From Archaeoglobus sp. (GTDB lineage: Archaea > Halobacteriota > Archaeoglobi > Archaeoglobales > Archaeoglobaceae), in NCBI GenBank assembly GCA_017656505.1, contig JACDNU010000001.1, forward strand, positions 1 to 64,000: a stretch of DNA of 64,000 nt. The letters are read 5' to 3'. Positions 1-9,567 of this stretch are shown here, piece after piece. A model generated the notes under the pieces. That model ran no database searches, was not told the DNA's origin, and saw only the letters and a program-made list of their open reading frames with translations. The first letter of the stretch is position 1; each line of letters opens with the position of its first letter. Made by a program: the position numbers and the translations under genes.

Positions 1-97
1 GGGTTTAGAAGTGTGAAAAAAGAGATTGGGTTATTGTTTCTGCAAGGACCCTATAACAATAACAACTTTTTTAAATTATTAATCGTATCTTGCATTC

Positions 98-427
98 GTG
101 ATGGCCGTCTTGATCAAATCCGGCGAAGAGATAATGAAGAGAATTTTCGATGGCATAACTTACCGCGTTAAGGCCAAATCTGGAAACTTGATCGTAATAA
201 AATCAGAACTCGAGCCTGGAGCTGAAACAGATGAATACGAGCACGAGGGTGAAGAGGTGAGGATACTTCTAGAAGGGAGGGTCGAATGCAAAGTCGGAAA
301 CATGCATTACACGATGGAAGCTGGAGATGTTATATGGCATCCCTCAAGCCTCCCCCACAAGATGAAGAACATTGGCGAAGGGAAAGCTGTATATATCACA
401 ATAGGAACGCCACCAACCTTCATGTAA
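98..427 (+). CDS. small cupin-domain protein (start may be internal ATG at 134)
   Basis: Translated ORF with cupin-like motifs (EYEHEGEEVRILLEGRVECKVG...MEAGDVIWHPSSLPHKMKN). Confidence 0.8.
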   Translation: MMAVLIKSGEEIMKRIFDGITYRVKAKSGNLIVIKSELEPGAETDEYEHEGEEVRILLEGRVECKVGNMHYTMEAGDVIWHPSSLPHKMKNIGEGKAVYITIGTPPTFM

Positions 428-910
428 ATGACTGCTGTAATAAGCATAGTAGGCTCTCCAGATTCCGGAAAAACCACGTTGATTGAGAAGATAATCCCAA
501 TTTTGAAGGAAAGAGGATTAAAAGTTGCGGTTGTTAAGCACCACGCCCACGGAGATTTTGAGTTCGACAAGGAAGGAAAAGATTCTTGGAAGCATTACAA
601 TGCCGGAGCAGATGTGATTGTCGCTTCTTCCCAAAAAATGGCGTTAGTCAGGAGATCAGATGGTTTTGATCTTAATGCGGTTGTGGAGAAATATTTAGAA
701 AATTACGACATCGTGCTGACAGAGGGATTCAATTCAGCTGGAAAACCAAGAATAGTCGTTCTAAAGCCAGGCGATGACATTTCCAGATTCGAAATTGGAG
801 AGATAATCGCCGTCGTTTGTAGCGAGAAGGTTAAGGGGTATGAAGAAAAAACATTGAGCTTGGAGGACTACAGAAAGCTTGCAAACATGATTCTCGGGCG
901 AGTGGGTTAG
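428..910 (+). CDS. mobB: molybdopterin-guanine dinucleotide biosynthesis protein B (P-loop GTPase)
   Basis: Walker A GSPDSGKTT, VVKHHAHGDFEFDKEGKDSWKHYNAGAD motif, TEGFN motif. Confidence 0.88.
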   Translation: MTAVISIVGSPDSGKTTLIEKIIPILKERGLKVAVVKHHAHGDFEFDKEGKDSWKHYNAGADVIVASSQKMALVRRSDGFDLNAVVEKYLENYDIVLTEGFNSAGKPRIVVLKPGDDISRFEIGEIIAVVCSEKVKGYEEKTLSLEDYRKLANMILGRVG

Positions 911-1020
911 TGGGATAGTCTTAACCAATCTTATGTATTTCTTTATTATTCTTATTTATTTTCCACTATTTTCTATTACTACCATTTTCCATTACTACCT
1001 TCAAAAAATCACTGACCAGT

Positions 1021-1560
1021 CTAAAAGTCCAAAAACCTCGCAATTCTATTTGCCAGATATAAGTCGAAGGGAGTATTAACGTTGAAGGCCAGAAGTCCAT
1101 TTGAGAATTCGAAAAACCTTTCCTCTCCTGCCGTTACTGTGTTTATCCCCACCAAAGTTTTCCCCTCGAATATCAAAGCTCCCGATCCCTTCGGAGTCTT
1201 ACTCAAGCTTAAACAGCCTATAAGGCTGAATTCGCAGAATGCTTTCTCAATCTCTTCAATATCTTCCCTCCTAATAAAAGGGATGTCACATGAGATGCTT
1301 ATGAATTCACCATAGTTTTTGAAGATCCAGTTAACATCATGGACATAGCCCTTTCCAGGCGTATCGATTACTGGATAGCCTCTTTCAAGACAAAAAGCTC
1401 TAGTTTCAGGAGTGTTCTTGCTCACCGCAACATAAGCTTCTTCGCATGCGGAGAAGACCCTCTCTAAAAGCGGAATCCCGTTTACTTTCAGAATTCCCTT
1501 CTCTCTGCCCATTCTCTCCGCCTTTCCACCAGCCAGAATTACCTTGAGAGGCCTAACCAA
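1021..1560 (-). CDS. cobY: GTP:adenosylcobinamide-phosphate guanylyltransferase (ORF extends to 1620; a start near 1560 is assumed)
   Basis: NTP-transferase motif VILAGGKAERMGREKG; overlaps the end of cobS in a cobamide cluster. Confidence 0.8.
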   Translation of the reverse strand: MVRPLKVILAGGKAERMGREKGILKVNGIPLLERVFSACEEAYVAVSKNTPETRAFCLERGYPVIDTPGKGYVHDVNWIFKNYGEFISISCDIPFIRREDIEEIEKAFCEFSLIGCLSLSKTPKGSGALIFEGKTLVGINTVTAGEERFFEFSNGLLAFNVNTPFDLYLANRIARFLDF

Positions 1561-2270
1561 TACAAAACCCCCATCAAAAGCGTTACCGCCCTTGTTAATT
1601 CTACTGAAGCCCCGATACAATCCCCATTCAAGCCTCCAAAGTTTTTAAGTGCGATTCTTGTGATATATATCGGGACTAGAAAGCAAATGATGGAGATAAA
1701 AGTAAATAGACTTCTACCGAGGACAAAAATCACGATTAGACAGAGAACGTAAACAATTCCGGACAGAAATAGTCCTTTGAAATCCATAGCCTCTGAAAAG
1801 AACTTTCCAATTCCATCCAAAAAATTCCTATTTTGCAGCATCAGAACGATCGACATCTTCGAGTTTACTTCTGCCAATCCAATTATCCAGAAGATTTTGG
1901 CAGGGAAAGAGTTGAGGGAAAAGATTTGAATCAGCATAACCGCGAGCATCGCAAAAACTCCTGCAACGCCTGTGTCGGGAGATTTCATAACCTTTATCTT
2001 CTCGGTTCTGTCTCCTTTAGCCATCAAACCATCAAAAAAGTCTGCTAAACCATCCAAATGGATTATTCCGATTATAAGGTAGAGAGACAAAATTGAGATT
2101 AACCCCTTAACGGGAGAGGTGCGAATGATAAGGGATGAGAAATAAAATATCAGGGAAGGGATCAGAGATAAAAGTAAACCTAAAAGTGGAAGTAACCACA
2201 CCTCATTCCTTGCTTTCTCGATATCTCCCTTTACCGGGATTCTTGAAAAGAATGCTACGAGATTTTTCAT
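1539..2270 (-). CDS. cobS: adenosylcobinamide-GDP ribazoletransferase
   Basis: Polytopic protein with HLDGLADFFDGLMA motif typical of CobS. Confidence 0.9.
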   Translation of the reverse strand: MKNLVAFFSRIPVKGDIEKARNEVWLLPLLGLLLSLIPSLIFYFSSLIIRTSPVKGLISILSLYLIIGIIHLDGLADFFDGLMAKGDRTEKIKVMKSPDTGVAGVFAMLAVMLIQIFSLNSFPAKIFWIIGLAEVNSKMSIVLMLQNRNFLDGIGKFFSEAMDFKGLFLSGIVYVLCLIVIFVLGRSLFTFISIICFLVPIYITRIALKNFGGLNGDCIGASVELTRAVTLLMGVLYWLGLSR

Positions 2271-2308
2271 CGAGGAAACTTCGACAGAAAAGATAAAATT
2301 TTTTTGAT

Positions 2309-3247
2309 TTGGAGTTCGGAAATTTTAAAATGTTTGAAAGCTGTGTCCTTCCGTCTCCACCTCTAATAGCCCTCACCCTCGCCCTGATCTTCGATCTCAT
2401 ATTTGGCGAACCGAGAAGGTTTCATCCGACAGTGTGGTTTGGCAGATTAATTTCTTTTTTCGATAGAAAGTATGGCAGAAGTTGTGGAGATCACGAAAAC
2501 AAAAAAAGGATAATAGATTTGCTGGCAGGTACTCTTTTCAGCCTGGTTGTAATTCTTCTCGCAGTGCTTTTATCATTCCTTCCCTCATTCTTCCCCCATC
2601 CTCTTTCCCTACTGTTTACAGCTTATCTCCTGAAAACAACCTTTTCAATCAGGTCGCTGGAAGAACACGTTAGAAATGCAGCTGTTTTTGATGTAGAAGA
2701 GAAAAGAAAGAGGGTATCAATGATAGTAAGTCGAGATTCCAGCAAGCTTTCCGAAGAAGAGTTAAATTCAGCTGCTATCGAGAGTCTTGCAGAGAATCTG
2801 GTGGACAGCATAATCTCGCCCATCTTTTATTTCATGATTTTCGGTTTGCTGGGAGCGATGGTTTACAGAGCGGTAAACACCTTGGATGCGATGATAGGTT
2901 ACAAAGATGAGAGATACGAAAATTTTGGAAAGTTTGCAGCCAAGCTGGATGATCTCCTAAATTTCATCCCTGCAAGAATATCCGTTCTTCTCTTTCTACC
3001 TCTCTCAAGAAGGGTTTGGAAATACTACAGAATGGCGAGATTCAAACTAAACGGCGACAAGCCGATAGCTGCTATGAGTGCTGTTCTTGGGGTTAAGCTT
3101 GAGAAAAGAGGTAGTTATTCTTTTCCCGGCAAAATCCCTAGTAATACCGATATCCTAAGATCGCTAAGAATTTCAAGGGTAATTTGCATTGAATGGATTG
3201 CCATTGCGTTTGCCTTTCTTGCCTTAAAGGGAGGAACGATTTTATGA
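2309..3247 (+). CDS. cbiB: adenosylcobinamide-phosphate synthase
   Basis: CbiB family motifs ([69 protein letters not shown]). Confidence 0.92.
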   Translation: MEFGNFKMFESCVLPSPPLIALTLALIFDLIFGEPRRFHPTVWFGRLISFFDRKYGRSCGDHENKKRIIDLLAGTLFSLVVILLAVLLSFLPSFFPHPLSLLFTAYLLKTTFSIRSLEEHVRNAAVFDVEEKRKRVSMIVSRDSSKLSEEELNSAAIESLAENLVDSIISPIFYFMIFGLLGAMVYRAVNTLDAMIGYKDERYENFGKFAAKLDDLLNFIPARISVLLFLPLSRRVWKYYRMARFKLNGDKPIAAMSAVLGVKLEKRGSYSFPGKIPSNTDILRSLRISRVICIEWIAIAFAFLALKGGTIL

Positions 3248-4230
3248 AAAATTTGAGGAAAAAGTTGGAGTTGGATAGAATCCAAGAGCTTTCATCACAT
3301 GGAGGGAGGGAAAAAAGCACGCTCGACTTCTCGATCTCGGTAAACCCCTACCAGCCTGAATGGATGAAAGAGTTGTTCATTGAGGCTGAAAAGCGAAGCA
3401 TATGCTATCCTTACTTCGAAGAACTGGACAGGGATCTAAGCGAGGTGGTTGGAGAGGATGTAGCAATTACTGCCGGTGCTACCGAAGGAATTTATCTCTC
3501 GCTGTTGCTTCTGAGAGATAGGGTGAAAAAATCCATAATACCACAGCCTACGTATTCAGAATACGAGAGAGTATCAAGGATTTTTGGGCTGAAAATTGTA
3601 AAAACAGGTTTAAGTCCAAAAGAAATTGCTGAGAAATTGAGGGGGAGGGAAGTCGTTTTCTTCTGCAATCCCAACAACCCCGATGGAAGGTATTTTCCTC
3701 CAAAAGAGCTTGAGCCTTTGATAGAGGCTGTAGAAGAGACGAATTCAATTCTCATACTGGACGAAGCTTTCAAAGATTTTGTAAAGAATTTTGAATCCCC
3801 TAAAAGCGAGAATGTGATCAAGCTCAGGACATTTACAAAGAGTTACGGAATGCCGGGAATTAGAGTGGGTTATGTTACAGGATTCGCAGAAGAGATTAGA
3901 GCACTAAGGATGCCTTGGAGCATTGGAAGTGTTGGAGTTGCGTTCATCGAAAGGATGATCGAGGACTCTTTCAAATTTTTAAGGGAGAGTATCCCCAAGG
4001 TATGGAGAGAGAAGGAAAGGTTTGAGAAGGAACTCAATGTAAAAAGTGGTGCGAACTACTTTCTGCTCAAGCTAAGCGGTCAAGCTTTAAAGGCTCTGAA
4101 GTTGAAGGGGATCGCTGTCAGAGATTGTACATCTTTCGGCTTGCCTGACCACATCAGATTTTGCATAAGAAAGCCAGAGGAGAATTCTAAACTCATAGAA
4201 GCGATAAAGGAATGTTGGCAGGATCATTAA
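3244..4230 (+). CDS. cobD: L-threonine-O-3-phosphate decarboxylase-like PLP aminotransferase (HisC/CobD family)
   Basis: Fold type I PLP enzyme; [14 protein letters not shown] and [13 protein letters not shown] motifs; ATGA overlap with cbiB; ORF-track start 3193 is upstream of the coupled ATG at 3244. Confidence 0.82.
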   Translation: MKNLRKKLELDRIQELSSHGGREKSTLDFSISVNPYQPEWMKELFIEAEKRSICYPYFEELDRDLSEVVGEDVAITAGATEGIYLSLLLLRDRVKKSIIPQPTYSEYERVSRIFGLKIVKTGLSPKEIAEKLRGREVVFFCNPNNPDGRYFPPKELEPLIEAVEETNSILILDEAFKDFVKNFESPKSENVIKLRTFTKSYGMPGIRVGYVTGFAEEIRALRMPWSIGSVGVAFIERMIEDSFKFLRESIPKVWREKERFEKELNVKSGANYFLLKLSGQALKALKLKGIAVRDCTSFGLPDHIRFCIRKPEENSKLIEAIKECWQDH

Positions 4231-4236
4231 AGGCGA

Positions 4237-4821
4237 TCAATCTAACGCCTCCCATTTCTCTATGCTCTCCTCCAGAGCCTTGCTCACAGCAAACTTTATG
4301 TCTCTCCCTATCCGCGTTGCCCTTCCGGCCCAATCTTCTTTTCCTTCCTCGCAAAAAATACCTATGGCATCGCTTGTCGTTCCCGTTGCCCCGAACCTCT
4401 CGTAAACTATCCTGGCCTTTTCCTCGGTGGCTGTGATTATTGCGTTGACCATCCCGTTCAGATTCAAGTCCCTTACTACCAAACAAATGTTTATCGTGAG
4501 ATTTGTTAGGCCTGCAGTCACATAAGCTTCAACATTTCCTTTTCTAGCATAAGAGATAACATCAGGTATGTCAACAGCCGTCATGAAACCAACAAAACTT
4601 TTCAAGCCATACCTTTCTGCGAATTTCTCACAGTCCAGCCTGTAATCTCCCGAATAGTTTTTGTCAACGTACATGAAAAAGAAACCTCTGGCTTTGGAAA
4701 TTCCACCATTGTAGGGAGCGGAGGAGATGGATAAAAGCTGCTTTCCAAAATGTCTGACGAAATTTTTGGAGATAAAGTATTCCTTGAGATCCCCCACATC
4801 ATCCGGATTTTCCCTTTCCAT
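4237..4821 (-). CDS. cbiZ: adenosylcobinamide amidohydrolase
   Basis: CbiZ-like sequence (VGFMTAVDIPDVISYARKGNVEAYVTAGLTN...GTTSDAI) inside a cobamide cluster. Confidence 0.85.
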   Translation of the reverse strand: MERENPDDVGDLKEYFISKNFVRHFGKQLLSISSAPYNGGISKARGFFFMYVDKNYSGDYRLDCEKFAERYGLKSFVGFMTAVDIPDVISYARKGNVEAYVTAGLTNLTINICLVVRDLNLNGMVNAIITATEEKARIVYERFGATGTTSDAIGIFCEEGKEDWAGRATRIGRDIKFAVSKALEESIEKWEALD

Positions 4822-4865
4822 TTCCGATCTCCATTTCCAAATCTCCCAACCTTCAGCTTTAATCT

Positions 4866-5873
4866 TTAGTCTATCCTCTCCTCCAGCAATGAGTAGAGTT
4901 CCTCAACCTTCCTTACTATATCATCGATTGAGATACCTCCCTTTGCTGCGAGATAAACGCTTCCTCCTGCCCCAACCCCCTCTTTGACGTAACCCATCTC
5001 GTAGTCCCTCAAACCCTTATAGCTGGAACGGCTGAAATTCAGTTCAGCAGACCAGAAATCAACTCCTATTTCCTCCGCTGTTTCTACGAAAGAGGCAGAG
5101 GGGTCGTTGACTACATACTTCGTGGTTGCGATCAAAAACCTGCTAAGATTTTCCCCCAAGGCCTTCAGGATCGCTGCGATGGCGAGCATCTGCGTTCCAC
5201 CGGCGAGCACAACCCTTTTTCTGAAGCCCAACGAGATTGCTACAACTGTTGCCAGCATCGGATCTCCGAGTTCAGAGACAATCTTCCAAGGATTTAGACT
5301 ATTCAGCTTTTCCAGCCCGATCCTTTTTAAACCGGCCTCAACCACCTCTTCCTTGAGCTTTTGAGGATTCTTGGGTGAGGCGGAGCTAGTTCTCGCCTCA
5401 TATCCCAGAGCAAGCAACACAGCCTGAGCAGTTGTTGTGCCGCCAGGAATGCTCTCTCCAATAACAAGCTCCCCAAGACCCATCTTCTCCAGCTGCATTC
5501 CGAGCATTTTGCCCTTTTGAATTATGTCCGAAACCTCTATGGCTGCCTGAAATCTAAAGTCTTTGCCGGGTTTAGCAGTGATTTCGATATAAGGTGTTTG
5601 AGGGGGCAGAATGGATCCTCCTCGAACGGGAAGGATTCCAAAATTGGCAAGCTCATAACTCGCTTTGGTGATTATGGCTGGAGTTGGATGGCCTTCAGGA
5701 GTTACAGGGATTGCGTCGATGCTTAGCGGCTTTCCATAAAAAATGTATTCAACGTCTGCAGGAGGTGTAAACTTCGTAAGCTCAGGAGACGCTCCAGCAA
5801 CTGATATGCCCGGTATGCTTGCAATCTCAGTATTTCCAATCACCACCAGCAAAATGTCAGACAAATCAGACAT
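4866..5873 (-). CDS. cobT: archaeal CobT-like nicotinate-nucleotide--dimethylbenzimidazole phosphoribosyltransferase family protein
   Basis: [21 protein letters not shown] and [15 protein letters not shown] motifs; gene context. Confidence 0.8.
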   Translation of the reverse strand: MSDLSDILLVVIGNTEIASIPGISVAGASPELTKFTPPADVEYIFYGKPLSIDAIPVTPEGHPTPAIITKASYELANFGILPVRGGSILPPQTPYIEITAKPGKDFRFQAAIEVSDIIQKGKMLGMQLEKMGLGELVIGESIPGGTTTAQAVLLALGYEARTSSASPKNPQKLKEEVVEAGLKRIGLEKLNSLNPWKIVSELGDPMLATVVAISLGFRKRVVLAGGTQMLAIAAILKALGENLSRFLIATTKYVVNDPSASFVETAEEIGVDFWSAELNFSRSSYKGLRDYEMGYVKEGVGAGGSVYLAAKGGISIDDIVRKVEELYSLLEERID

Positions 5874-5980
5874 GTTTGATTCGAAATCAAGTCAATTTAA
5901 ATAAATTTCCTTTTCTCTTTCTCCAGCCAAAGCACTTTTAAACGGAAAAATTTAAATACCAAGGTATATTCCTGAAATTA

Positions 5981-7204
5981 ATGCATAAGTTTGAAAAAGA
6001 AGTCTATACTCCCAAAAAAGAAATACTAAAAATACAGGAGGAGAGGTTTCGAAAAACAGTAAAACATGCAATGAACTGTTCTTTCTACAGAAAAAGACTG
6101 AAAGAACTGGGAATTAATGGGGTAAACGATCTGGAGAAAATCCCGTTGACAACAAAGGAGGATTTGAGAAAAGCGTATCCTCTTGAAATGAGCTGCGTTA
6201 ACAAAAGCGAGATAGTCAGGATTCAGATGAGTGGAGGTACGACAGGCAGCCCTGTCATAATTCCCTACACTAGGGGAGATGTTGAACAGTGGAAGGAAAT
6301 GCTTCTTAGGGCTTTCTTCCTTGCTGGAATCGGAAAGAAGGATGTAATTCAGATAACTCCCGCTTTTGGCTTATGGAATGGTGGTTTTGGTTTTCATTTT
6401 GCTGCAGATGCGATCGATGCGTTTACAATTCCCATAGGAGCTGGAAACACGAGAAACCAGCTGAAATTCATGCGAGACTTTGGAACGACGGTTCTCTGCT
6501 CCACGGCGAGCTATCCTTTGAGGATAGCGGAGGTTGCTGAAAGGATGGGTATCGATGTGGCTGAATTGCCGTTGGAGAAAATGCTGCTTGGAGCTGAGCC
6601 ATGGAGCGAGGAAATGAGGAAAAAGATTGAGGAAATCTTCGATGTTAAAGCGTTCGACATTCCTGGACTTACGGAGATGGGAGGCGTCGGAACTGTAGGC
6701 TTTGAATGTCCGGAGAGGAACGGAATTCACATATGGGAAGACAACTACATCGTCGAAATTGTCGATCCCGAGACGGGGGAGAGGGTGGATGATGGAGAAG
6801 AGGGCGAGGTCGTTTACACCTCGATAAACAGGGAAGCTATGCCGTTGCTTAGATATAGAAGTGGCGAGATTTCCGCCATTGTATCGAGGGAGAGATGCGA
6901 ATGCGGGATAGAGCATCTCACGATAAAGAGAATTAGAGGGAGAACGGATGACATGGTAATTTACAGAGGTGTGAAATTCTACCCTTCTGATGTGGAGAGT
7001 ATTCTCTACTCCCATGGCATCGTTAACTACAAGATAGAAGCTGGAGAAAGGATAAAGATCATTTTCGAAGGCGAGAGTGCTATTATAGAAAGGATTCTGG
7101 CAGATATCAAGGAATTCCTGGGATTTAAACCTGAAATTGAGGCGGTAGCAACAGGAACCCTCGAGAGGTTTGAAGGAAAGGCCAGGAGGCTTGTTAGAGT
7201 TTAG
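5981..7204 (+). CDS. phenylacetate-CoA ligase family (PaaK-like) adenylate-forming enzyme
   Basis: MSGGTTGSPVIIPYT, DIPGLTEMGG, RTDDMVIYRGVKFYPSDVE motifs. Confidence 0.88.
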   Translation: MHKFEKEVYTPKKEILKIQEERFRKTVKHAMNCSFYRKRLKELGINGVNDLEKIPLTTKEDLRKAYPLEMSCVNKSEIVRIQMSGGTTGSPVIIPYTRGDVEQWKEMLLRAFFLAGIGKKDVIQITPAFGLWNGGFGFHFAADAIDAFTIPIGAGNTRNQLKFMRDFGTTVLCSTASYPLRIAEVAERMGIDVAELPLEKMLLGAEPWSEEMRKKIEEIFDVKAFDIPGLTEMGGVGTVGFECPERNGIHIWEDNYIVEIVDPETGERVDDGEEGEVVYTSINREAMPLLRYRSGEISAIVSRERCECGIEHLTIKRIRGRTDDMVIYRGVKFYPSDVESILYSHGIVNYKIEAGERIKIIFEGESAIIERILADIKEFLGFKPEIEAVATGTLERFEGKARRLVRV

Positions 7205-7253
7205 TGAGATAAGTCGAGATAAGTTGAGGTTAATTCATTAAGGAGGTGAAAGA

Positions 7254-7346
7254 ATGATTTTAGAAGCTGTTTATGGTGTCTCAATCGTTATGATGTTTGT
7301 TGGAGCTTTGATAGCGAAGATTTACAGCAGAAGATTGACAGGGTGA
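7254..7346 (+). CDS. 30-aa single-TM micro-protein, probable symporter small accessory protein (MILEAVYGVSIVMMFVGALIAKIYSRRLTG)
   Basis: ATG preceded by strong SD (aaggaggtga); stop overlaps the GTG start of the downstream SSS symporter; not in ORF track because it is short. Confidence 0.75.
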   Translation: MILEAVYGVSIVMMFVGALIAKIYSRRLTG

Positions 7347-8821
7347 GATGGATGCAAATGGGGATCCAGCTTTTCATTCTGTCGATCTACCTCGTTTTAA
7401 TGATGCTTTTGGGCGTTTACGAGTATAGGCGGACAAAGGGTGCTATCGATTTTTATCTTGCGGGTAAGAAGCTTGGGGTGATCGTTGTAAGCTTCTCATT
7501 TTTTGCAACTTACTTCAGCACTGCAGCTTTCCTTGGAGGGGGAGGCTTTGGATTTGTTGCGGGATTTCAGTGGAGCGCATTCCTGATTTTCTTCCATATT
7601 TTGTTTGCGATAGCTGCATGGCTGATTATTGCTCCGCCAATGAAGAGAATTGCAGATGAACACGGAGCCCTGACAATTCCAGAAATATTTGGTATGAGAT
7701 TTGGAAAACTCAGCCAGCTTGTAGCTGCCCTGATAATCATCGTATTCTTCCAGTTCTATATGGTCTCCATTTACAAGGGAGCTGGAAATTTGCTGGAAGT
7801 TATGCTAGGATTGGACTATAGAACTGCTGTTTTGCTTACGGCCGTAATAGTTATGCTCTACACGGCAATTGGAGGATTTAGGGCGGTCGTTATGACTGAT
7901 TTGGTCCAAGGAGTTCTTGTCTTTGTGGGTGGTATAGCGCTTTTCGTAGCGTTGATGTACTATTTGGGTGGGCCGATAAATGCGATCGAGAGTTTAAAGG
8001 CAACTCAAACGATTATGGGTAGCGGTGCAAAGCTTTTCGAGCTGGGAAGTGTAGCTCCCCCGCCCATTATGAAAGCAGGAATGGTAATTCCATTCATTCT
8101 CAGCTTAACCTTTGCGATAAGCATAGCCCAGCTTGCAAGTCCACAGCTCGTCATAAGATTTGTTGCTGCCAAAGATAGCAGGGTGATAGCCAAGGGAGCG
8201 ATTCTTACTCCCCTCATCATCGGAATATTTGCTTTATGCGTCTTCAGCATAGGTCCATTTGGATGGCTTGTAATCCCGAAATTCGACGATCCTGTAAAGT
8301 ATCTCAAGAATTCCGACCTCGTTGTTCCTTTCATAGCAATGAAAATCTTTCCTGCTGGCTTGAATGCTTTGATACTCACAGCCATAGTTGCGGCAGCGAT
8401 GAGCACGATAAACTCCTTGGTGCACGTTATAGCAACTTCCTTCGTGAGAGATGTTCTTCAGAATGCCGTTAAGCTGAAAAAAATAGTGCTGCCAACAAGG
8501 CTGAGCGTGCTTGTATTTTCCTTGCTACCTGTGATATTTGCTTTAAATCCGCCGGACATCATAGTTGTGATAGTTGGTCTGAGCTTCTCTGTAATCACCT
8601 CAGCCTTCCTCATTCCGCTGTTAGCATCCTTCTACTCCAGAACTACCCAACTGCCAGTGGTTTCAAGCATGATCGTTGCAGTTGCTGTATGCATCATTTG
8701 GTATCTTTACTTCTACAAGGTTTACTGGGTATATCCCGTGATTCCGGGACTTGCGGCCTCAGCTTTAACCTACGTTATTTTCCTGAGGACTGAGAGGGCA
8801 ATAAGTGCAGCACCCGGCTAA
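7343..8821 (+). CDS. sodium:solute symporter (SSS) family transporter
   Basis: ~13 hydrophobic segments; SSS-like TAIGGFRAVVMTDLVQGVLVF motif. Confidence 0.9.
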   Translation: MRWMQMGIQLFILSIYLVLMMLLGVYEYRRTKGAIDFYLAGKKLGVIVVSFSFFATYFSTAAFLGGGGFGFVAGFQWSAFLIFFHILFAIAAWLIIAPPMKRIADEHGALTIPEIFGMRFGKLSQLVAALIIIVFFQFYMVSIYKGAGNLLEVMLGLDYRTAVLLTAVIVMLYTAIGGFRAVVMTDLVQGVLVFVGGIALFVALMYYLGGPINAIESLKATQTIMGSGAKLFELGSVAPPPIMKAGMVIPFILSLTFAISIAQLASPQLVIRFVAAKDSRVIAKGAILTPLIIGIFALCVFSIGPFGWLVIPKFDDPVKYLKNSDLVVPFIAMKIFPAGLNALILTAIVAAAMSTINSLVHVIATSFVRDVLQNAVKLKKIVLPTRLSVLVFSLLPVIFALNPPDIIVVIVGLSFSVITSAFLIPLLASFYSRTTQLPVVSSMIVAVAVCIIWYLYFYKVYWVYPVIPGLAASALTYVIFLRTERAISAAPG

Positions 8822-8844
8822 CTACCAGCGAATTTAGGTGAACA

Positions 8845-9294
8845 TTGATGAAGGGGAGAGACGTCACAAATAACATCACCAACAACAAGATCCTCATTGT
8901 GGATGGTGATGAAGGGGTACTAGAGATACTAAAGCTCATGCTTGCAGAATACGATTGCATTCCGGCAAAGGATGGAGAGATGGCCATCGAACTTTACACA
9001 AAATTTAAGCCTGCACTGGTTTTGACGGAGATAGTACTACCCAAAATGGATGGTGTGGAAGTCACTAGAAAAATTCTTAAGATTGATCCCGACGCCAAAA
9101 TAGTCGGAGTTACAGCATTTGGGAGCAAGCTGGGGAAAGCTTTGCTTGAAGCTGGAGCGGTTGAATTAATTGACAAACCTTTCAGAAAAGAAGAATTGCT
9201 TAAAATTGTCAATAAGCATCTGAAGGCCAAAAAAGTTGTACGGGCCGGGAGGGATTTGAACCCCCGACCGACGGATCTCTCCGAGGGCTCTTAG
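8845..9294 (+). CDS. receiver-domain (CheY-like) protein; 3' end runs antisense through a tRNA gene
   Basis: KILIVDGDEGVLEILKLMLAEYD...LVLTEIVLPKMDGVEV...VTAF...IDKPF; C-terminal VRAGRDLNPRPTDLSEGS is encoded antisense to tRNA-Lys. Confidence 0.82.
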   Translation: MMKGRDVTNNITNNKILIVDGDEGVLEILKLMLAEYDCIPAKDGEMAIELYTKFKPALVLTEIVLPKMDGVEVTRKILKIDPDAKIVGVTAFGSKLGKALLEAGAVELIDKPFRKEELLKIVNKHLKAKKVVRAGRDLNPRPTDLSEGS

Positions 9295-9340
9295 GAAGCT
9301 CTTAAGAGTCCGCTGCTCTGCCTGGCTGAGCCACCGGCCC
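9241..9340 (-). tRNA. tRNA-Lys (anticodon CTT), with a 26-nt intron at 37/38 (+ strand 9277..9302)
   Basis: Acceptor GGGCCGG/CCGGCCC, T arm CGGGGGTTCAAATCCC, D arm GCTCAGCCAGGCAGAGC, anticodon loop CTCTTA|intron|A; bulge-helix-bulge CTCT-TAA-GAG / CTC-GGAG-AGA. Confidence 0.9.
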
Positions 9341-9535
9341 TTTTTTACATTTAACCTTTTACAGAGCATCCGCCTTTTAGTTGTTTGTGCTTATAAGGGT
9401 TATGGTATCCCGTGTACCAATTTTCTAACTTTCTACCATTCCACGTTTTATTCCACTTTTTTAATGCATACAAACCCATCCCCTATCACCTACCCTAATC
9501 TCTTCATCACCATGGAAAAGCTCTGGTTTTCAAAA

Positions 9536-9552
9536 GGGATATATATATCTGA
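9536..9552 (+). promoter_or_regulatory. candidate archaeal TATA box for the gene at 9568
   Basis: gggatatatatatct roughly 20-30 nt upstream of the ATG, consistent with a leaderless transcript. Confidence 0.5.
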
Positions 9553-9567
9553 CCCGAAAAAATTTTC

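Noticed and set aside
6371-7015. 214-aa ORF antisense to the PaaK-like gene
   Set aside because: Shadow ORF of a clearly conserved CDS.
9166-9369. 67-aa minus ORF over the tRNA-Lys region
   Set aside because: Reads through a tRNA; spurious.
9480-9530. Minus-strand GTGATGA (C box-like) before 9568
   Set aside because: No correctly spaced CTGA boxes on that strand.
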